Positions 16,529 to 26,175 of a DNA stretch of 32,920 bases are shown here, piece after piece. Numbering within the stretch: the stretch's first letter is position 1; each line of letters starts with the position of its first letter. The translations under genes were made by a program, and so were the position numbers. The notes under the pieces were generated by a model, which worked only from the letters and a program-made list of their open reading frames with translations, made no database searches and was not told the origin of the DNA. Location of the stretch: assembly GCA_913063365.1 (NCBI GenBank), contig CAJXYC010000004.1, positions 1-32,920 on the forward strand. The letters run 5' to 3'. This stretch comes from an uncultured Cellulomonadaceae bacterium (lineage in GTDB: Bacteria > Actinomycetota > Actinomycetes > Actinomycetales > Microbacteriaceae).

Positions 16529-17959
16529 GTGTCTAATCCGTTGGCTCCCGACTGGCTGAGTGTGCCGGGAGACGCCAACCTGCTCGATTCCAGGCTGTGG
16601 CCCGACGGAGTCGCGCGCGGAAACCGCGATGAGCTCACCATCCACGGCGTTCCCGCGTCTCGCCTGGTCGCCGACTACGGATCGCCGTTGTATGTCGTCG
16701 ATCTCGATACAGTGCGCCGACGCGCAGCCTGGATTCGAGACGTGATGACCAGCGCCTTTGAGGCACCTGGTCGCCGGGTCCGCGTCTACTACGCGACAAA
16801 AGCGCTCCTCGCCGGCGATGTCCTGCACGTCATCCGGCAGGAGGGCCTTGGCGCCGATGTCTCCAGCGCGGGGGAATGGACTGCTGCAACCCGCGCGGGA
16901 ATCGACCCCAGCGATATCGAATACCAGGGCAACAACAAATCTGATGCCGAGCTGCACCAGGCCGTGCAGGCGGGAGTCGGTGCGATTGTTCTGGACTCTG
17001 CCCAAGAGGTTCGGCGCGTCGCCGCTGTCGCGACCGCCGTCGGAGTGACCCAACCGGTGATGATTCGGGTGAACACGGGTGTTCACGCGGGAACCCACGA
17101 TTACTTGGCGACTGCCAGAGAAGACCAAAAGTTTGGGATTGCCCGCTCCGATATTCCGGAGGTGGCAGACGCGATTCGCGCGGAATCGTCGCTGACGCTG
17201 ATTGGCCTGCATTCACACATTGGCTCTCAGATTGTGTCGCCTGACGGTTTTGTCGAGGCCACCACACGAGTGTTGGAGCTCTACGAGCGCCTCAGTGCCG
17301 ATCACCCGCTGGGTGTGCTGAACATTGGTGGGGGTTTTGCCATTCCCTACACTCCCTCTGACCCCGAGTCGAATGTCGAGGTCATCGCAGGGCGCATTGC
17401 TGCGGAGGTCAATGGATTCTGCGACCGAACGGGAATTGATATTCCGGTGGTGGCGTGTGAACCGGGTCGAGTGATCGTGGGGCCTGCCGGCATCACGCTG
17501 TATTCCGTCGGCACCACCAAGTCAGTGACCGTGGAGAGCGAATCTGGTGAAGCCGAGCGGCTCTATGTGAGCGTGGATGGGGGAATGAGCGACAACCTCC
17601 GGCCGGCTCTCTACGGAGCGAACTACACCGCCCGGCTCGCGAATAGAGCCTCGAGCGCCGCACCGGCTTTAGTGCGGGTCGTCGGAAGCCACTGCGAAAG
17701 TGGGGACATCGTCGTGCACGCCGACTATGTCCCAGGCGATGTGGCACCAGGCGACATTCTCGCCGTGGCGGGAACCGGCGCCTACTGCCATTCACTTGCG
17801 TCGAATTACAACGGTTTTGGCCGCCCGGCTTTAGTCGTGATTGAGGGGGGCGAAGCGCGAGTGGGTATCCGGGCTGAGTCTGTCGACGACGTTCTCTCCC
17901 GCGACCTCGGGTTAGCCTTGGGCGTTCAGCATTCGCAAAGCGGGGAGTCGGGTCAGTGA
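16529..17959 (+). CDS. lysA: diaminopimelate decarboxylase
   Basis: A 476-residue fold-type III PLP enzyme that decarboxylates meso-diaminopimelate to lysine. Lys91 in VYYATKALL is the PLP lysine. Further motifs are HSHIGSQI, the phosphate-binding GGGFAIPYTP, EPGRVIVG and the dimer-interface SHCESGD, which supplies the active-site Cys/Glu of the partner subunit. GTG 16529 is preferred because GAGG lies about six bases before it; a TTG at 16517 in the same frame has no ribosome site. The stop overlaps the hom start by four bases (GTGA), so lysine and threonine branches of the aspartate pathway are co-translated. Confidence 0.94.
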   Translation: MSNPLAPDWLSVPGDANLLDSRLWPDGVARGNRDELTIHGVPASRLVADYGSPLYVVDLDTVRRRAAWIRDVMTSAFEAPGRRVRVYYATKALLAGDVLHVIRQEGLGADVSSAGEWTAATRAGIDPSDIEYQGNNKSDAELHQAVQAGVGAIVLDSAQEVRRVAAVATAVGVTQPVMIRVNTGVHAGTHDYLATAREDQKFGIARSDIPEVADAIRAESSLTLIGLHSHIGSQIVSPDGFVEATTRVLELYERLSADHPLGVLNIGGGFAIPYTPSDPESNVEVIAGRIAAEVNGFCDRTGIDIPVVACEPGRVIVGPAGITLYSVGTTKSVTVESESGEAERLYVSVDGGMSDNLRPALYGANYTARLANRASSAAPALVRVVGSHCESGDIVVHADYVPGDVAPGDILAVAGTGAYCHSLASNYNGFGRPALVVIEGGEARVGIRAESVDDVLSRDLGLALGVQHSQSGESGQ

Positions 17960-19263
17960 GGGAGAACTATCGCGACTTGAAAGTCGCTGTTCTTGGCTCC
18001 GGCACGGTCGGTGCCGAGGTGGTCCATCGCCTGCTCGCTGAACGAGAAGAATTAGGCGCTCGTATTGGGGCTGAGCTGGACGTGGTTGGCGTGGCAGTTC
18101 GGGACGTGAAAAAGCAGCGGAATCAGTCGATTCCCAAAGAGCTTCTCACCACTGACGCCGAATCATTAGTTGTCCAAGCAGACATCGTCGTGGAGCTCAT
18201 GGGAGGCATTGAGCCTGCTAAAACGCTCATTCTTCGCGCCCTGGAGTCGGGCGCAGATGTGATCACCGCGAATAAAGCGCTCTTGGCCGCCCACGGGCCA
18301 GAGTTGTTCGACGCCGCAGGAAAAGTTGGCGCACAGCTTTATTACGAAGCAGCTGTCGCAGGAGCCATCCCGATCATTAGACCCCTGCGCGATTCGCTCG
18401 CGGGCGACGAAGTCAATCGAATCCTCGGCATCGTCAACGGCACCACGAACTTCATTTTGGATCTGATGGATTCTGAAGGGCAGTCGATGGACGCTGCGCT
18501 GCAGACCGCGACCGAGCTCGGTTACGCCGAAGCAGACCCCACCGCCGACGTCGGTGGGCACGATGCCCAGCAAAAAGCAGCACTCTTGGCCCAACTTGCC
18601 TTCCACACCGCCATCGATTTGGACGATGTCGCGAGAGAGGGCATCACCGAGGTGACCTTGGAGCAGGTGCAGCAGGCGAGGGCGGCTGGCTATGTCATCA
18701 AACTGCTCGCAATTTGCGAGCGGATTGACGGGCACGGTGTGTCAGTCCGAGTTCACCCAACTTTGGTCCCGCGAGACCATCCCCTCGCCGCCGTACACGG
18801 CGCCAATAACGCTGTCTTTGTCGAGGCGGCCGCTGCGGGTTCGCTCATGTTCTATGGCGCGGGAGCCGGAGGGCCAGAGACGGCCTCGGCTGTGTTGGGA
18901 GATATCGTCTCGGCCGCCAGGCGCCACGTTGTCGGTGGCCCCGGGGTGGCCGAGAGCACGCACGCCGACTTGCCGATGGCAGATCCCGGTGTGGTCCCGA
19001 CCAGCTACCACGTGTCTCTGCACGTCAAAGACGAACCAGGTGTGTTGGCCCAAATCGCCGGAGTGTTCTCCGCCGAGGACGTGTCGGTCGAGGCGCTGAA
19101 CCAGTCGACCCCAGAACACGCAGAGGGCGAGCCTGGTCTCGCTACTCTGGTCATCCAGACACACCGTGCAGCCGAAGCGCAGCTTCAGCGTTGCGTCGAC
19201 AAGCTCGCCGAATTGTCCGTGGTGGACGCCGTCGCCGGCGTTATTCGAGTCGAGGGGTCCTAA
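17956..19263 (+). CDS. hom: homoserine dehydrogenase with C-terminal ACT domain
   Basis: A 435-residue enzyme reducing aspartate semialdehyde to homoserine. The Rossmann motif is GSGTVG (14-19), the catalytic lysine is likely Lys106 in ITANKALL, and the [11 protein letters not shown] and [15 protein letters not shown] segments are family signatures. A complete ACT domain (about residues 352-430, [20 protein letters not shown] onward) suggests feedback control by threonine, as known for this family. The product feeds both thrB here and metX at 3653-4861. GTG 17956 overlaps the lysA stop, and the TAA shares a base with the thrC ATG. Confidence 0.95.
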   Translation: MRENYRDLKVAVLGSGTVGAEVVHRLLAEREELGARIGAELDVVGVAVRDVKKQRNQSIPKELLTTDAESLVVQADIVVELMGGIEPAKTLILRALESGADVITANKALLAAHGPELFDAAGKVGAQLYYEAAVAGAIPIIRPLRDSLAGDEVNRILGIVNGTTNFILDLMDSEGQSMDAALQTATELGYAEADPTADVGGHDAQQKAALLAQLAFHTAIDLDDVAREGITEVTLEQVQQARAAGYVIKLLAICERIDGHGVSVRVHPTLVPRDHPLAAVHGANNAVFVEAAAAGSLMFYGAGAGGPETASAVLGDIVSAARRHVVGGPGVAESTHADLPMADPGVVPTSYHVSLHVKDEPGVLAQIAGVFSAEDVSVEALNQSTPEHAEGEPGLATLVIQTHRAAEAQLQRCVDKLAELSVVDAVAGVIRVEGS

Positions 19264-20345
19264 TGGCACATCAGTGGCGCGGGGTCATCCGCGAATACTG
19301 GGACCGGCTCGATGTGAGCAAGAAGACCCCGGTGATTACCCTCGGCGAGGGCGGCACGCCGCTTATTCCTGCACCTGCTCTGTCCGAGCGGACTGGCCTG
19401 TCGGTTCACGTGAAGTTCGAGGGGATGAACCCGACCGGAAGTTTTAAAGACCGCGGGATGACCATGGCCATTTCCAAGGCGATGGAAGCCGGAGCCAAAG
19501 CCGTGATCTGCGCGTCCACGGGGAACACTTCAGCGGCGACCGCCGCGTATGCGGCGTGGGCGGGAATCACCTCTGCTGTTCTGGTGCCGGATGGAAAAAT
19601 CGCGATGGGCAAGCTCTCCCAAGCCGTGGCACACAACGCCAAAATCATTCAGGTCGAGGGCAACTTTGACGATTGCCTTGTGTTGGCCAGGGAACTCGCG
19701 GAAAAATACCCGGTTCACTTGGTGAACTCGGTCAACAACGACCGTATTGAAGGCCAGAAAACGGCGTCTTTTGAAGTCGTCGATGTCCTCGGCCGTGCGC
19801 CGGACTACCACTTTTTGCCCGTCGGCAACGCAGGCAATTACACCGCGTACCACCGCGGCTACACCGAAGAACTGGCCCGCGGCCGCACCGATCGCATGCC
19901 GCGGATGTTTGGCTTCCAAGCTGCGGGGTCAGCGCCGTTTGTGGTGGGGGAAAAAGTGACCTCTCCCGACACCATCGCCAGTGCCATCCGGATTGGGAAC
20001 CCCGCTTCCTGGGATCTGGCGCTCGCCGCTCAGGCCGACTCCGATGGGTATTTCGGAGCGATCGACGATCCGGGAATTCTTGCTGCCCACCGCCTGCTCT
20101 CCAGGGATGTCGGCATTTTCGTGGAGCCCTCCTCAGCAATCAGCGTCGCCGGGCTTCTGGAGCGAAGCGATGCCGGGGTGCTCGACAAAGGTGCCACCGC
20201 CGTCCTGACCGTTACCGGTCACGGTCTGAAAGACCCGCAGTGGGCATTGAAAGACGCTGATGGCGCTGACATTCAACCCACCAAACTGCCGGTGGATGTG
20301 GACTTGGTCGCTGAAGAGCTCGAATTGACAGGAGACCGCTCGTGA
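19263..20345 (+). CDS. thrC: threonine synthase
   Basis: A 360-residue PLP enzyme making threonine from O-phosphohomoserine. The PLP lysine is Lys62 in [11 protein letters not shown], the ASTGNTSA loop follows, and VGNAGN binds the cofactor phosphate. The length matches the compact (non-yeast) ThrC class of actinobacteria. ATG 19263 overlaps the hom stop by one base (TAATG); a longer in-frame extension upstream is Arg-rich and falls inside hom. The stop overlaps the thrB GTG by four bases. Confidence 0.95.
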   Translation: MAHQWRGVIREYWDRLDVSKKTPVITLGEGGTPLIPAPALSERTGLSVHVKFEGMNPTGSFKDRGMTMAISKAMEAGAKAVICASTGNTSAATAAYAAWAGITSAVLVPDGKIAMGKLSQAVAHNAKIIQVEGNFDDCLVLARELAEKYPVHLVNSVNNDRIEGQKTASFEVVDVLGRAPDYHFLPVGNAGNYTAYHRGYTEELARGRTDRMPRMFGFQAAGSAPFVVGEKVTSPDTIASAIRIGNPASWDLALAAQADSDGYFGAIDDPGILAAHRLLSRDVGIFVEPSSAISVAGLLERSDAGVLDKGATAVLTVTGHGLKDPQWALKDADGADIQPTKLPVDVDLVAEELELTGDRS

Positions 20346-21283
20346 CCTCCATTCCTCTCGGCACCGCCGTGCGCGTGGTCGTTCCGGCCACCACGGCGAA
20401 CTTAGGCCCTGGTTTTGACACTCTTGGCATGGCGCTCACCATCTACGACCAGGTCGATGCCGAAGTCGTTAAAGGCTCTGGGGTGACCGTAGAGGTACAC
20501 GGTGTGGGTGCCGGAGATGTACCGACCGATGAGACCAACCTGGTGGCCTCATCTCTTCGTCACGCCCTGACAGCCTGGGGTGTGGATCTGCCCGGACTCA
20601 AACTGGTCGCCACCAACCGCATCCCTCATGGCCGAGGAGTGGGATCGTCCGGTGCCGCGATTGTGGCCGGAGTTCTCGCGGCCAAAGGCCTTGTCGACGG
20701 AATCGTTGAGGTGAACCAAGCAGAGCTTCTTCGGCTCGCCACGGAGTTGGAAGGCCATCCCGACAACATTGCTCCGTCTCTGTTTGGGGGGCTCACCATC
20801 GCCTGGATGACCGACGAAGGACCACGGCACAAGAAACTCTCTGTGCACCGTGGAGTCTCTTTGTTGGTAGCGATTCCCACCACCAGCAAAATGTCTACCC
20901 AATTGGCCAGAAGCCTCCAGCCTGAGACGGTTCCCCACGAAGACGCCATCTTCAACCTCTCCCGAGCATCGCTGCTGATTGCGGCACTGCTCAACAGCCC
21001 CGAGCTGTTGCTGGAGGCCACAGAAGACCGTTTGCACCAGGGCTACCGCGCCAGCGCCATGCCTGAAACCGACGAGCTCATTCGTACCCTCCGGGACAAG
21101 GGCTACGCCGCTGTCGTCAGTGGCGCAGGGCCGTCGATCCTGGTGTTGTGCAGTGATCCCGCCCAGCGCCCGGAAGTAGAGGCGCTCATTGCTGCCCACC
21201 AAAAGAGCCCCTGGGAGTGCCACACGCTCACCGTGGATGAGCGTGGTGCTACAGTAGAAGCGCTTCCGGCGCTCGCCGACTGA
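20342..21283 (+). CDS. thrB: homoserine kinase
   Basis: A 313-residue GHMP-family kinase that phosphorylates homoserine. Signature elements are [15 protein letters not shown] near the N-terminus, the ATP-binding [13 protein letters not shown] loop and the C-terminal [10 protein letters not shown] motif. The start GTG 20342 overlaps the thrC stop and is preceded by AGGAGA. This ends the lysA-hom-thrC-thrB operon; 151 bases then separate it from rho. Confidence 0.95.
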   Translation: MTSIPLGTAVRVVVPATTANLGPGFDTLGMALTIYDQVDAEVVKGSGVTVEVHGVGAGDVPTDETNLVASSLRHALTAWGVDLPGLKLVATNRIPHGRGVGSSGAAIVAGVLAAKGLVDGIVEVNQAELLRLATELEGHPDNIAPSLFGGLTIAWMTDEGPRHKKLSVHRGVSLLVAIPTTSKMSTQLARSLQPETVPHEDAIFNLSRASLLIAALLNSPELLLEATEDRLHQGYRASAMPETDELIRTLRDKGYAAVVSGAGPSILVLCSDPAQRPEVEALIAAHQKSPWECHTLTVDERGATVEALPALAD

Positions 21284-21434
21284 ACCCAGTTAGCACTCCG
21301 GAATTCTCACCGGCTCCTCCGGTCACTGTCTCTCTTCGCGGAGCGGTAGTTGTCAGGAATCGCCAGTCGACCCCCACTAGGAGTCGAGGGCACTGGGCCG
21401 ATGCGGAGAACCACTCAACACAAAGGAGACCCAG
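21284..21434 (+). promoter_or_regulatory. rho leader region with potential hairpins
   Basis: The 151 bases between thrB and rho contain ACCGG/CCGGT arms (21309-21313, 21319-21323) followed by a pyrimidine-rich stretch, and an imperfect longer fold around 21361-21398 (CGAC/GTCG inside AGT/ACT arms). AAGGAGA at 21422-21428 is the rho ribosome site. TTGTCA at 21350-21355 could be a -35, but no matching -10 is evident. Leader-based autoregulation of rho is known in other bacteria and is possible here. Confidence 0.35.
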
Positions 21435-22913
21435 GTGGCTGACACCGAACAATCAGAAGTAACTGAGCCCGAAAAGAAGGCTCCCGCACGCGGTTCTCGG
21501 CGTGCCAAGACCGACGACGTCGTCACTCCGGAGGCCTCGGCTGAGGCGCCGGCAACTGACGACGCACCCAAGAAGACCACTCGTGGTCGTCGCCCGGCGA
21601 AGAAAGCTGACGCCGAGGGTGAGTCGACCGAAAGCTCAACCGACTCGACCGAGTCGTCTGACGAGCAGACCGAGCAGGAATCGAATGGTCGGGGTCGTGG
21701 ACGCGGTCGGGGTCGTGACCGCCGCCGCGGTCGGGGCAACCACGATGATGTCGATCCAGAAATTTCGGATGACGATGTCCTGATTCCGATTGGCGGAATC
21801 CTGGACGTGCTCGATAACTACGCCTTTGTCCGCACCACTGGTTACCTTCCAGGCCCGACAGACATTTACGTGTCTCTCGGACAGGTGAAGAAATACAACC
21901 TGCGCAAGGGTGACGCCGTCATTGGCTCGATTCGCCAGCCGAAAGAAGGTGAGCTGCAGGGGCGTCAGAAATACAACGCTCTCGTGGCGCTGGACACGGT
22001 GAACGCGCAAACCGCTGAAGAAGCACAAAAGCGTCCTGAGTTTGCGTCGCTCACGGCCGTTCACCCGACGAAGCGTCTGACTGTCGCTGGCGGCACCGAT
22101 ATCAAGGCCATGGGTCTTGTCGACATTTTCTCCCCGCTTGCCATGGGTCAGCGTGGCGTGATTGTGGCACCACCGAAGTCCGGAAAGTCGACGATGGTGC
22201 AGCGCCTTGCTGAATCGATTGCGGCCAACCACCCGGATGTGCACCTCATGGTGGTCCTGGTCGACGAAAACCCGGAGACGGTGACGGAATTGCAGCGAAG
22301 CGTGAAGGGTGAGGTCATCGCCTCCACCTTCGACCGGCCCGCTGACGACCACACCACCATCGCCGAGCTTGCGATTGAGCGCGCAAAGCGACTGGTCGAG
22401 CTCGGACACGATGTGGTGGTGATTGTCGACTCGATTACCCGTCTGGCCAGGGCCTACCAGCTGACCGGCACGCACTCGCGTGGCAGCCAGCAGGCTGATG
22501 CCGCCTGGCTCTATCCCACCAAGCGTCTGGTGGGCGCTGGTCGCCAGGTCGAAGGCGGAGGCTCTCTCACTGTGCTGGGGACTCTGCTGGCTGATTCTGG
22601 TCAAGCAATTGATGACCAGGTTGCCCACGAGATCTCGCAGCTTGCCACCGTGGAGCTCGTGCTCTCACCGGAGGCTTCTCGTGCCAGGTTGTTCCCGGCC
22701 ATCGATGTGGTGCGCTCTGGAACAAGCCGGGATGAGGCACTGGTGGGTCATAAAGACGCCATGGTGACCGATGAGTTCCGTCGTCACGCTCTCCACGCCG
22801 ACCCGGTAGAGGTCTTGGGGTATTTGATGGAGCTGTCCGAGAAGACAGGGGGCGCCGACAAGATGGTCGACGCGCTGTCGACATCGGAGGCCACGTTCCG
22901 CCAAGGTTCCTAA
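21435..22913 (+). CDS. rho: transcription termination factor Rho, divergent core
   Basis: A 492-residue hexameric RNA helicase. Residues 1-110 are a disordered acidic and then Arg/Gly-rich extension. The primary RNA-binding OB domain (about 112-190) is well conserved (YLPGPTDIYVS, IRQPKEGE). The P-loop reads PPKSGKST (247-254) and Walker B is VVVIVDSITR (327-336). From there the protein departs from the usual pattern: the DERPEEV motif is DENPETV, the Q-loop SGGVD is SQQAD (351-355), and the R-loop EEFKGTGNMEL is HEISQLATVEL (398-408). The frame is unbroken and motifs such as FPAID-x-x-RSGT (420-430) return, so this is not a frameshift. GTG 21435 has AAGGAGA six bases upstream. prfA follows with no gap. 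Confidence 0.9.
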   Translation: MADTEQSEVTEPEKKAPARGSRRAKTDDVVTPEASAEAPATDDAPKKTTRGRRPAKKADAEGESTESSTDSTESSDEQTEQESNGRGRGRGRGRDRRRGRGNHDDVDPEISDDDVLIPIGGILDVLDNYAFVRTTGYLPGPTDIYVSLGQVKKYNLRKGDAVIGSIRQPKEGELQGRQKYNALVALDTVNAQTAEEAQKRPEFASLTAVHPTKRLTVAGGTDIKAMGLVDIFSPLAMGQRGVIVAPPKSGKSTMVQRLAESIAANHPDVHLMVVLVDENPETVTELQRSVKGEVIASTFDRPADDHTTIAELAIERAKRLVELGHDVVVIVDSITRLARAYQLTGTHSRGSQQADAAWLYPTKRLVGAGRQVEGGGSLTVLGTLLADSGQAIDDQVAHEISQLATVELVLSPEASRARLFPAIDVVRSGTSRDEALVGHKDAMVTDEFRRHALHADPVEVLGYLMELSEKTGGADKMVDALSTSEATFRQGS

Positions 22914-23990
22914 ATGTGGGATTCGATCGATCAGCTCCGTAGCGAACACGGGGAGCTTCAACAGAAGCTCGCCGACCCCGCGGTGCACCAAAACCCGGGG
23001 ATGGCGAGGAAGCTCAACCGACGCTATTTGGAGCTCGATCGGATCGTCACTACCCACAACACCCTGGTCGGTCTTCAGGACGATCTCCAGGCGACGAAAG
23101 AACTCGCCGACGAAGACCCGAGCTTCGGCGAGGAGCTTCCGGAGCTGGAGCAGAGAATCCAGGAGACCGAGGATCACCTGCGGAATCTGTTGATCCCGAA
23201 AGACCCTGATGACGGCCGTGACGTCATTATGGAAATCAAAGGTGGCGAAGGGGGCGAGGAATCCGCGCTGTTCGCGGCCGATTTGCTCCGGATGTATCTG
23301 CACTACGCCGAGTCACGAGGTTGGAAAACAGAGGTCTTGGATTCCACCGAGAGTGACTTAGGCGGCTACAAAAACGTCCAAGTCGCCATCAAGTCCTCGT
23401 CGGCTGACCCGGCGGAGGGTGTCTGGGCGAGACTCAAATACGAAGGCGGTGTCCACCGCGTGCAGCGGGTTCCCACCACCGAGTCCCAAGGCCGCATTCA
23501 CACCTCCACCACTGGAGTCCTGGTGTTTCCTGAAGTGGACGAACCAGAAGAGGTCGAAATTAACCAAAACGATCTGAAGATCGATGTGTTCCGCTCGAGC
23601 GGTCCTGGAGGACAGTCGGTGAACACCACCGACTCAGCTGTCCGAATTACCCACGTGCCAACCGGAATCGTGGTCTCGATGCAGAACGAAAAGTCTCAGC
23701 TGCAAAACCGTGAAGCAGCCATGCGAGTCCTCCGCGCCAGGCTTCTTGCGAAGCAGCAGGAAGAGCAAGAGGCGGAAGCGTCAAACCTGCGCAAATCCCA
23801 AATTCGAGGCATGGACCGCTCCGAGAGAATCCGGACATACAACTTCCCCGAGAATCGACTGGCTGATCACCGCACCGGCTTCAAGGCATACAACCTGGAT
23901 CAGGTCATGGCTGGTGCGCTGGACCCCGTGATCGATTCCTGTGTGGCACACGACGAAGAAGCACAGCTCCAGGCTCTCGGCGAGGAATAG
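22914..23990 (+). CDS. prfA: peptide chain release factor 1
   Basis: A 358-residue class I release factor that recognises UAA and UAG. The catalytic GGQ is at 232-234 in [16 protein letters not shown]. The codon-recognition tripeptide fits the RF1 PxT pattern as PTT (187-189) in [14 protein letters not shown], distinguishing it from RF2 (SPF). The ATG directly follows the rho stop. PrmC, which methylates the GGQ glutamine, is encoded three bases downstream. In the familiar mycobacterial order rpmE lies between rho and prfA; it is absent here. Confidence 0.96.
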   Translation: MWDSIDQLRSEHGELQQKLADPAVHQNPGMARKLNRRYLELDRIVTTHNTLVGLQDDLQATKELADEDPSFGEELPELEQRIQETEDHLRNLLIPKDPDDGRDVIMEIKGGEGGEESALFAADLLRMYLHYAESRGWKTEVLDSTESDLGGYKNVQVAIKSSSADPAEGVWARLKYEGGVHRVQRVPTTESQGRIHTSTTGVLVFPEVDEPEEVEINQNDLKIDVFRSSGPGGQSVNTTDSAVRITHVPTGIVVSMQNEKSQLQNREAAMRVLRARLLAKQQEEQEAEASNLRKSQIRGMDRSERIRTYNFPENRLADHRTGFKAYNLDQVMAGALDPVIDSCVAHDEEAQLQALGEE

Positions 23991-23993
23991 TCG

Positions 23994-24866
23994 GTGACGC
24001 TCGAGCAGATTGACCGGGCGCTCTCCAGGCTCCAGGCAGCAGGTGTCGCCTCTCCTGAGGCGGACGCCTGGCATCTGCTCTCTTTCGCCACCGGGATTTC
24101 GCGTGGTGAACTCCATGCACAGACCATCGCCGGCCGCCTCGAATTATCGGACGAAGTCCTCGACCGCTTCGAGGAGGCGGTCAGTCGCCGTGAGCAGCGT
24201 GAGCCGCTCTGGCACATCACCGGCCTGGCGCCTTTTCTCAATCTGGAGTTATCGGTGGGACCGGGAGTGTTCACCCCCAGACCAGAAACCGAGCTGTTGG
24301 CTGAGCAGGCGAGGACTGAGCTGGAGCTGATGCCACCACGTGATGGTGTGATTCAGGTCGTCGATTTGTGTGCAGGGTCTGGAGCAATTGGATTAGCAAT
24401 TGCCCATGCCTCACCCCATGCACAGGTCCTTGCGGTCGAGGTTTCCCCCGAGGCCTCGGACTACCTGCGCTCCAATGTCGCTCGCCTGGCACCGGAGTCT
24501 GTCGAGATTCTGATCGGTGATGTGACTGACGCCCTCGGGGTACGGGGGGAAGGGTCAGTAGACCTGGTGGTCTCCAATCCGCCGTATCTCGTTGAGGGAG
24601 TCGATGAACTCGATGCTGAGACGCGCGAGTCAGACCCGGATATTGCCCTCTTTGCCGATCAGAGGGGCCTTGCCGTCATCGACACCGTCATTGCGGTGTC
24701 GTCGACATTGCTCCGAGATGGGGGAGTGGTGCTCATCGAACACGGCATCGACCATGCCGCAGAGGTTCGGGAGATGCTCGGCGGGTCCGGATTTGCCCGA
24801 GTGGAGACGATGACCGATTTGCTCGGTCGTCCCCGTTTTACCCGCGCTGAGCGCGCTCGTCGATAA
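23994..24866 (+). CDS. prmC: release-factor glutamine N5-methyltransferase
   Basis: A 290-residue SAM-dependent methyltransferase that modifies the GGQ glutamine of release factors. The SAM motif is DLCAGSGAIGLA (124-135) and the catalytic NPPY is at 195-198; FTPRPETELL (93-102) is a PrmC hallmark. The N-terminal helical domain (1-85) binds the release factor. GTG 23994 has GAGGAA at 23982-23987. The 3' end overlaps the convergent HAD gene by 29 bases, so the last codons of both genes are encoded on opposite strands of one segment. Confidence 0.95.
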   Translation: MTLEQIDRALSRLQAAGVASPEADAWHLLSFATGISRGELHAQTIAGRLELSDEVLDRFEEAVSRREQREPLWHITGLAPFLNLELSVGPGVFTPRPETELLAEQARTELELMPPRDGVIQVVDLCAGSGAIGLAIAHASPHAQVLAVEVSPEASDYLRSNVARLAPESVEILIGDVTDALGVRGEGSVDLVVSNPPYLVEGVDELDAETRESDPDIALFADQRGLAVIDTVIAVSSTLLRDGGVVLIEHGIDHAAEVREMLGGSGFARVETMTDLLGRPRFTRAERARR

Positions 24867-25467
24867 AGCCCTGCATCGCCTGCTGTAGTTCGCCAGCGGT
24901 CTGGCCGGGATTGAACCAATGCCCGGTGATGCCAATGGCTTCCGCGCCTCGAACATTTTCTGGAATGTCGTCGACAAAGAATGTTTCTGACGCTGGAATT
25001 CCTAAATGATCAACGGTCCGTTGGAAGACGGTGGGCTCTGGTTTTCTCTCAAAGAAATGGGCTGTCGCAAACAAATTCTCCCCAAACACATCGGCGAGCT
25101 CGGGGGCAATAGTGTCGGCAAGGTGCTCGCCGATGAGCGCTCCGTTATTGGTGAGAACTGCAATGTCCCCGTGCTGAGCGGCGAACTGAGCCACCGCCAC
25201 AATGTCAGGTCGTAGCTCCATCGCCGAGCGCCGGTGAAATAACCATTGCTCTCTCGTGACCTCACGCTCAAAAGCGGCGTTTGCCCGCTGGAGGTATTCC
25301 TCACCGGTTGGTGGATCGCCGCGCTCCGCGGCCCACTCACCGTCGTCATGCCACCACCGACGACGAAGCTCGTGAAAGTCGTGACCGGTGACCTCGCTCA
25401 AGCCGTCCATTCGCCGACGCCACTGATAGTCGTAGAGGACATTGTCCATGTCGAACAGAAAGAGCAT
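24838..25467 (-). CDS. HAD-superfamily hydrolase
   Basis: A 209-residue haloacid-dehalogenase-like phosphatase. Motif I is FDMDNVLYD (5-13, Asp6 and Asp8), motif II is VLTNNG, motif III the lysine in ERKPEP, and motif IV FFVDDIPENV. An alpha-helical cap lies between motifs I and II (C1 cap). It looks like a small-molecule phosphatase of the epoxide-hydrolase-N/YihX type; the substrate is unknown. The ATG at 25467 starts at the first beta strand; the frame extends 12 codons upstream without homology. It is the only minus-strand gene within the otherwise plus-strand argS-atp block and separates prmC from tsaC. Confidence 0.85.
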   Translation of the reverse strand: MLFLFDMDNVLYDYQWRRRMDGLSEVTGHDFHELRRRWWHDDGEWAAERGDPPTGEEYLQRANAAFEREVTREQWLFHRRSAMELRPDIVAVAQFAAQHGDIAVLTNNGALIGEHLADTIAPELADVFGENLFATAHFFERKPEPTVFQRTVDHLGIPASETFFVDDIPENVRGAEAIGITGHWFNPGQTAGELQQAMQGFIDERAQRG

Positions 25468-25474
25468 CACGGTA

Positions 25475-25480
25475 AGCCTA
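25475..25480 (-). promoter_or_regulatory. -10 element for the HAD hydrolase gene
   Basis: TAGGCT on the minus strand fits TAnnnT and ends seven bases before the ATG at 25467, so the transcript may start at or within a base of the ATG. No -35 match is visible. Confidence 0.3.
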
Positions 25481-25491
25481 GGGCCCCTGCG

Positions 25492-25497
25492 TAGACT
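25492..25497 (+). promoter_or_regulatory. -10 element for tsaC
   Basis: TAGACT fits TAnnnT and lies nine bases before the tsaC ATG at 25507. There is no Shine-Dalgarno sequence, so the leader would be at most a few bases. The same hexamer appears upstream of kgd. Confidence 0.35.
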
Positions 25498-25506
25498 GAC
25501 CATCTG

Positions 25507-26175
25507 ATGGCCACCTTGTTCGATGTGCGCGATGAAGAGGCCCTAATGGCCGGTCTTCACCAGGCTCACGCCGCGCTATCCCGCGGTGAAATCGTCGTGG
25601 TCCCCACCGATACCGTCTACGGCATCGGTGTCTCCCCTCGGGTTCCAGGCGCCATCGACCGCGTGGTGGGGGCGAAGGGACGCGGCCGGGATATGGCGCC
25701 GCCCATTCTGGTCTCGGGTTCCGATCAAGTGTCAGGCCTGGTGGCGGAAGGGGCCGTTACCGACCACGTACAAGACCTCATGAAACAGTTCTGGCCAGGG
25801 GCACTCACGGTCGTCCTTCCTGTCTCGCCTGATCTGGACATCGACATTGGAGAAACTCCAGGGACCATTGCTCTTCGAGCTCCAGACCAAACGGCTTTGT
25901 TAGAGCTTCTCCGCATGCACGGCCCGCTCGCGGTGACCAGTGCCAATCGGCACGGTGAACCCCCGGCGACGAGTGTGTTTCACGCCATCAACACCTTTGG
26001 GGACGAGGTCGCGGTGTATTTGAATGCGGGCTCTGGCTCGGACACCGACCACACCCCCTCCACCATCGTTGACGCGACAGACCTCGCGACTGGCGGCACC
26101 CGCCTGGTGATTCTCCGCGAGGGAGCAATTTCGGCCAAAGAGCTCACATCGGCCGGTTTTGAGGTGGGCCAGTGA
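25507..26175 (+). CDS. tsaC: L-threonylcarbamoyladenylate synthase (YrdC/Sua5 family)
   Basis: A 222-residue YrdC-domain enzyme that condenses threonine, bicarbonate and ATP to threonylcarbamoyl-AMP for the t6A37 modification of ANN-reading tRNAs. The substrate-site motifs are intact: VVPTDTVYGIG (31-41), the KxR element in AKGRGRD (56-62), FWPGALTVVL (95-104) and TSAN (144-147). It lacks the extra C-terminal Sua5 domain. Its position after prmC and before wecA is conserved in actinobacteria. The stop overlaps the next gene by four bases (GTGA). A second, degenerate copy is encoded at 27737-28378. Confidence 0.92.
   Translation: MATLFDVRDEEALMAGLHQAHAALSRGEIVVVPTDTVYGIGVSPRVPGAIDRVVGAKGRGRDMAPPILVSGSDQVSGLVAEGAVTDHVQDLMKQFWPGALTVVLPVSPDLDIDIGETPGTIALRAPDQTALLELLRMHGPLAVTSANRHGEPPATSVFHAINTFGDEVAVYLNAGSGSDTDHTPSTIVDATDLATGGTRLVILREGAISAKELTSAGFEVGQ

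Noticed and set aside
22440-22740. Frameshift or pseudogene explanation for the odd Rho sequence
   Set aside because: The frame is continuous, alternative frames do not restore the canonical loops, and conserved motifs (FPAID...RSGT) recur downstream in the same frame.
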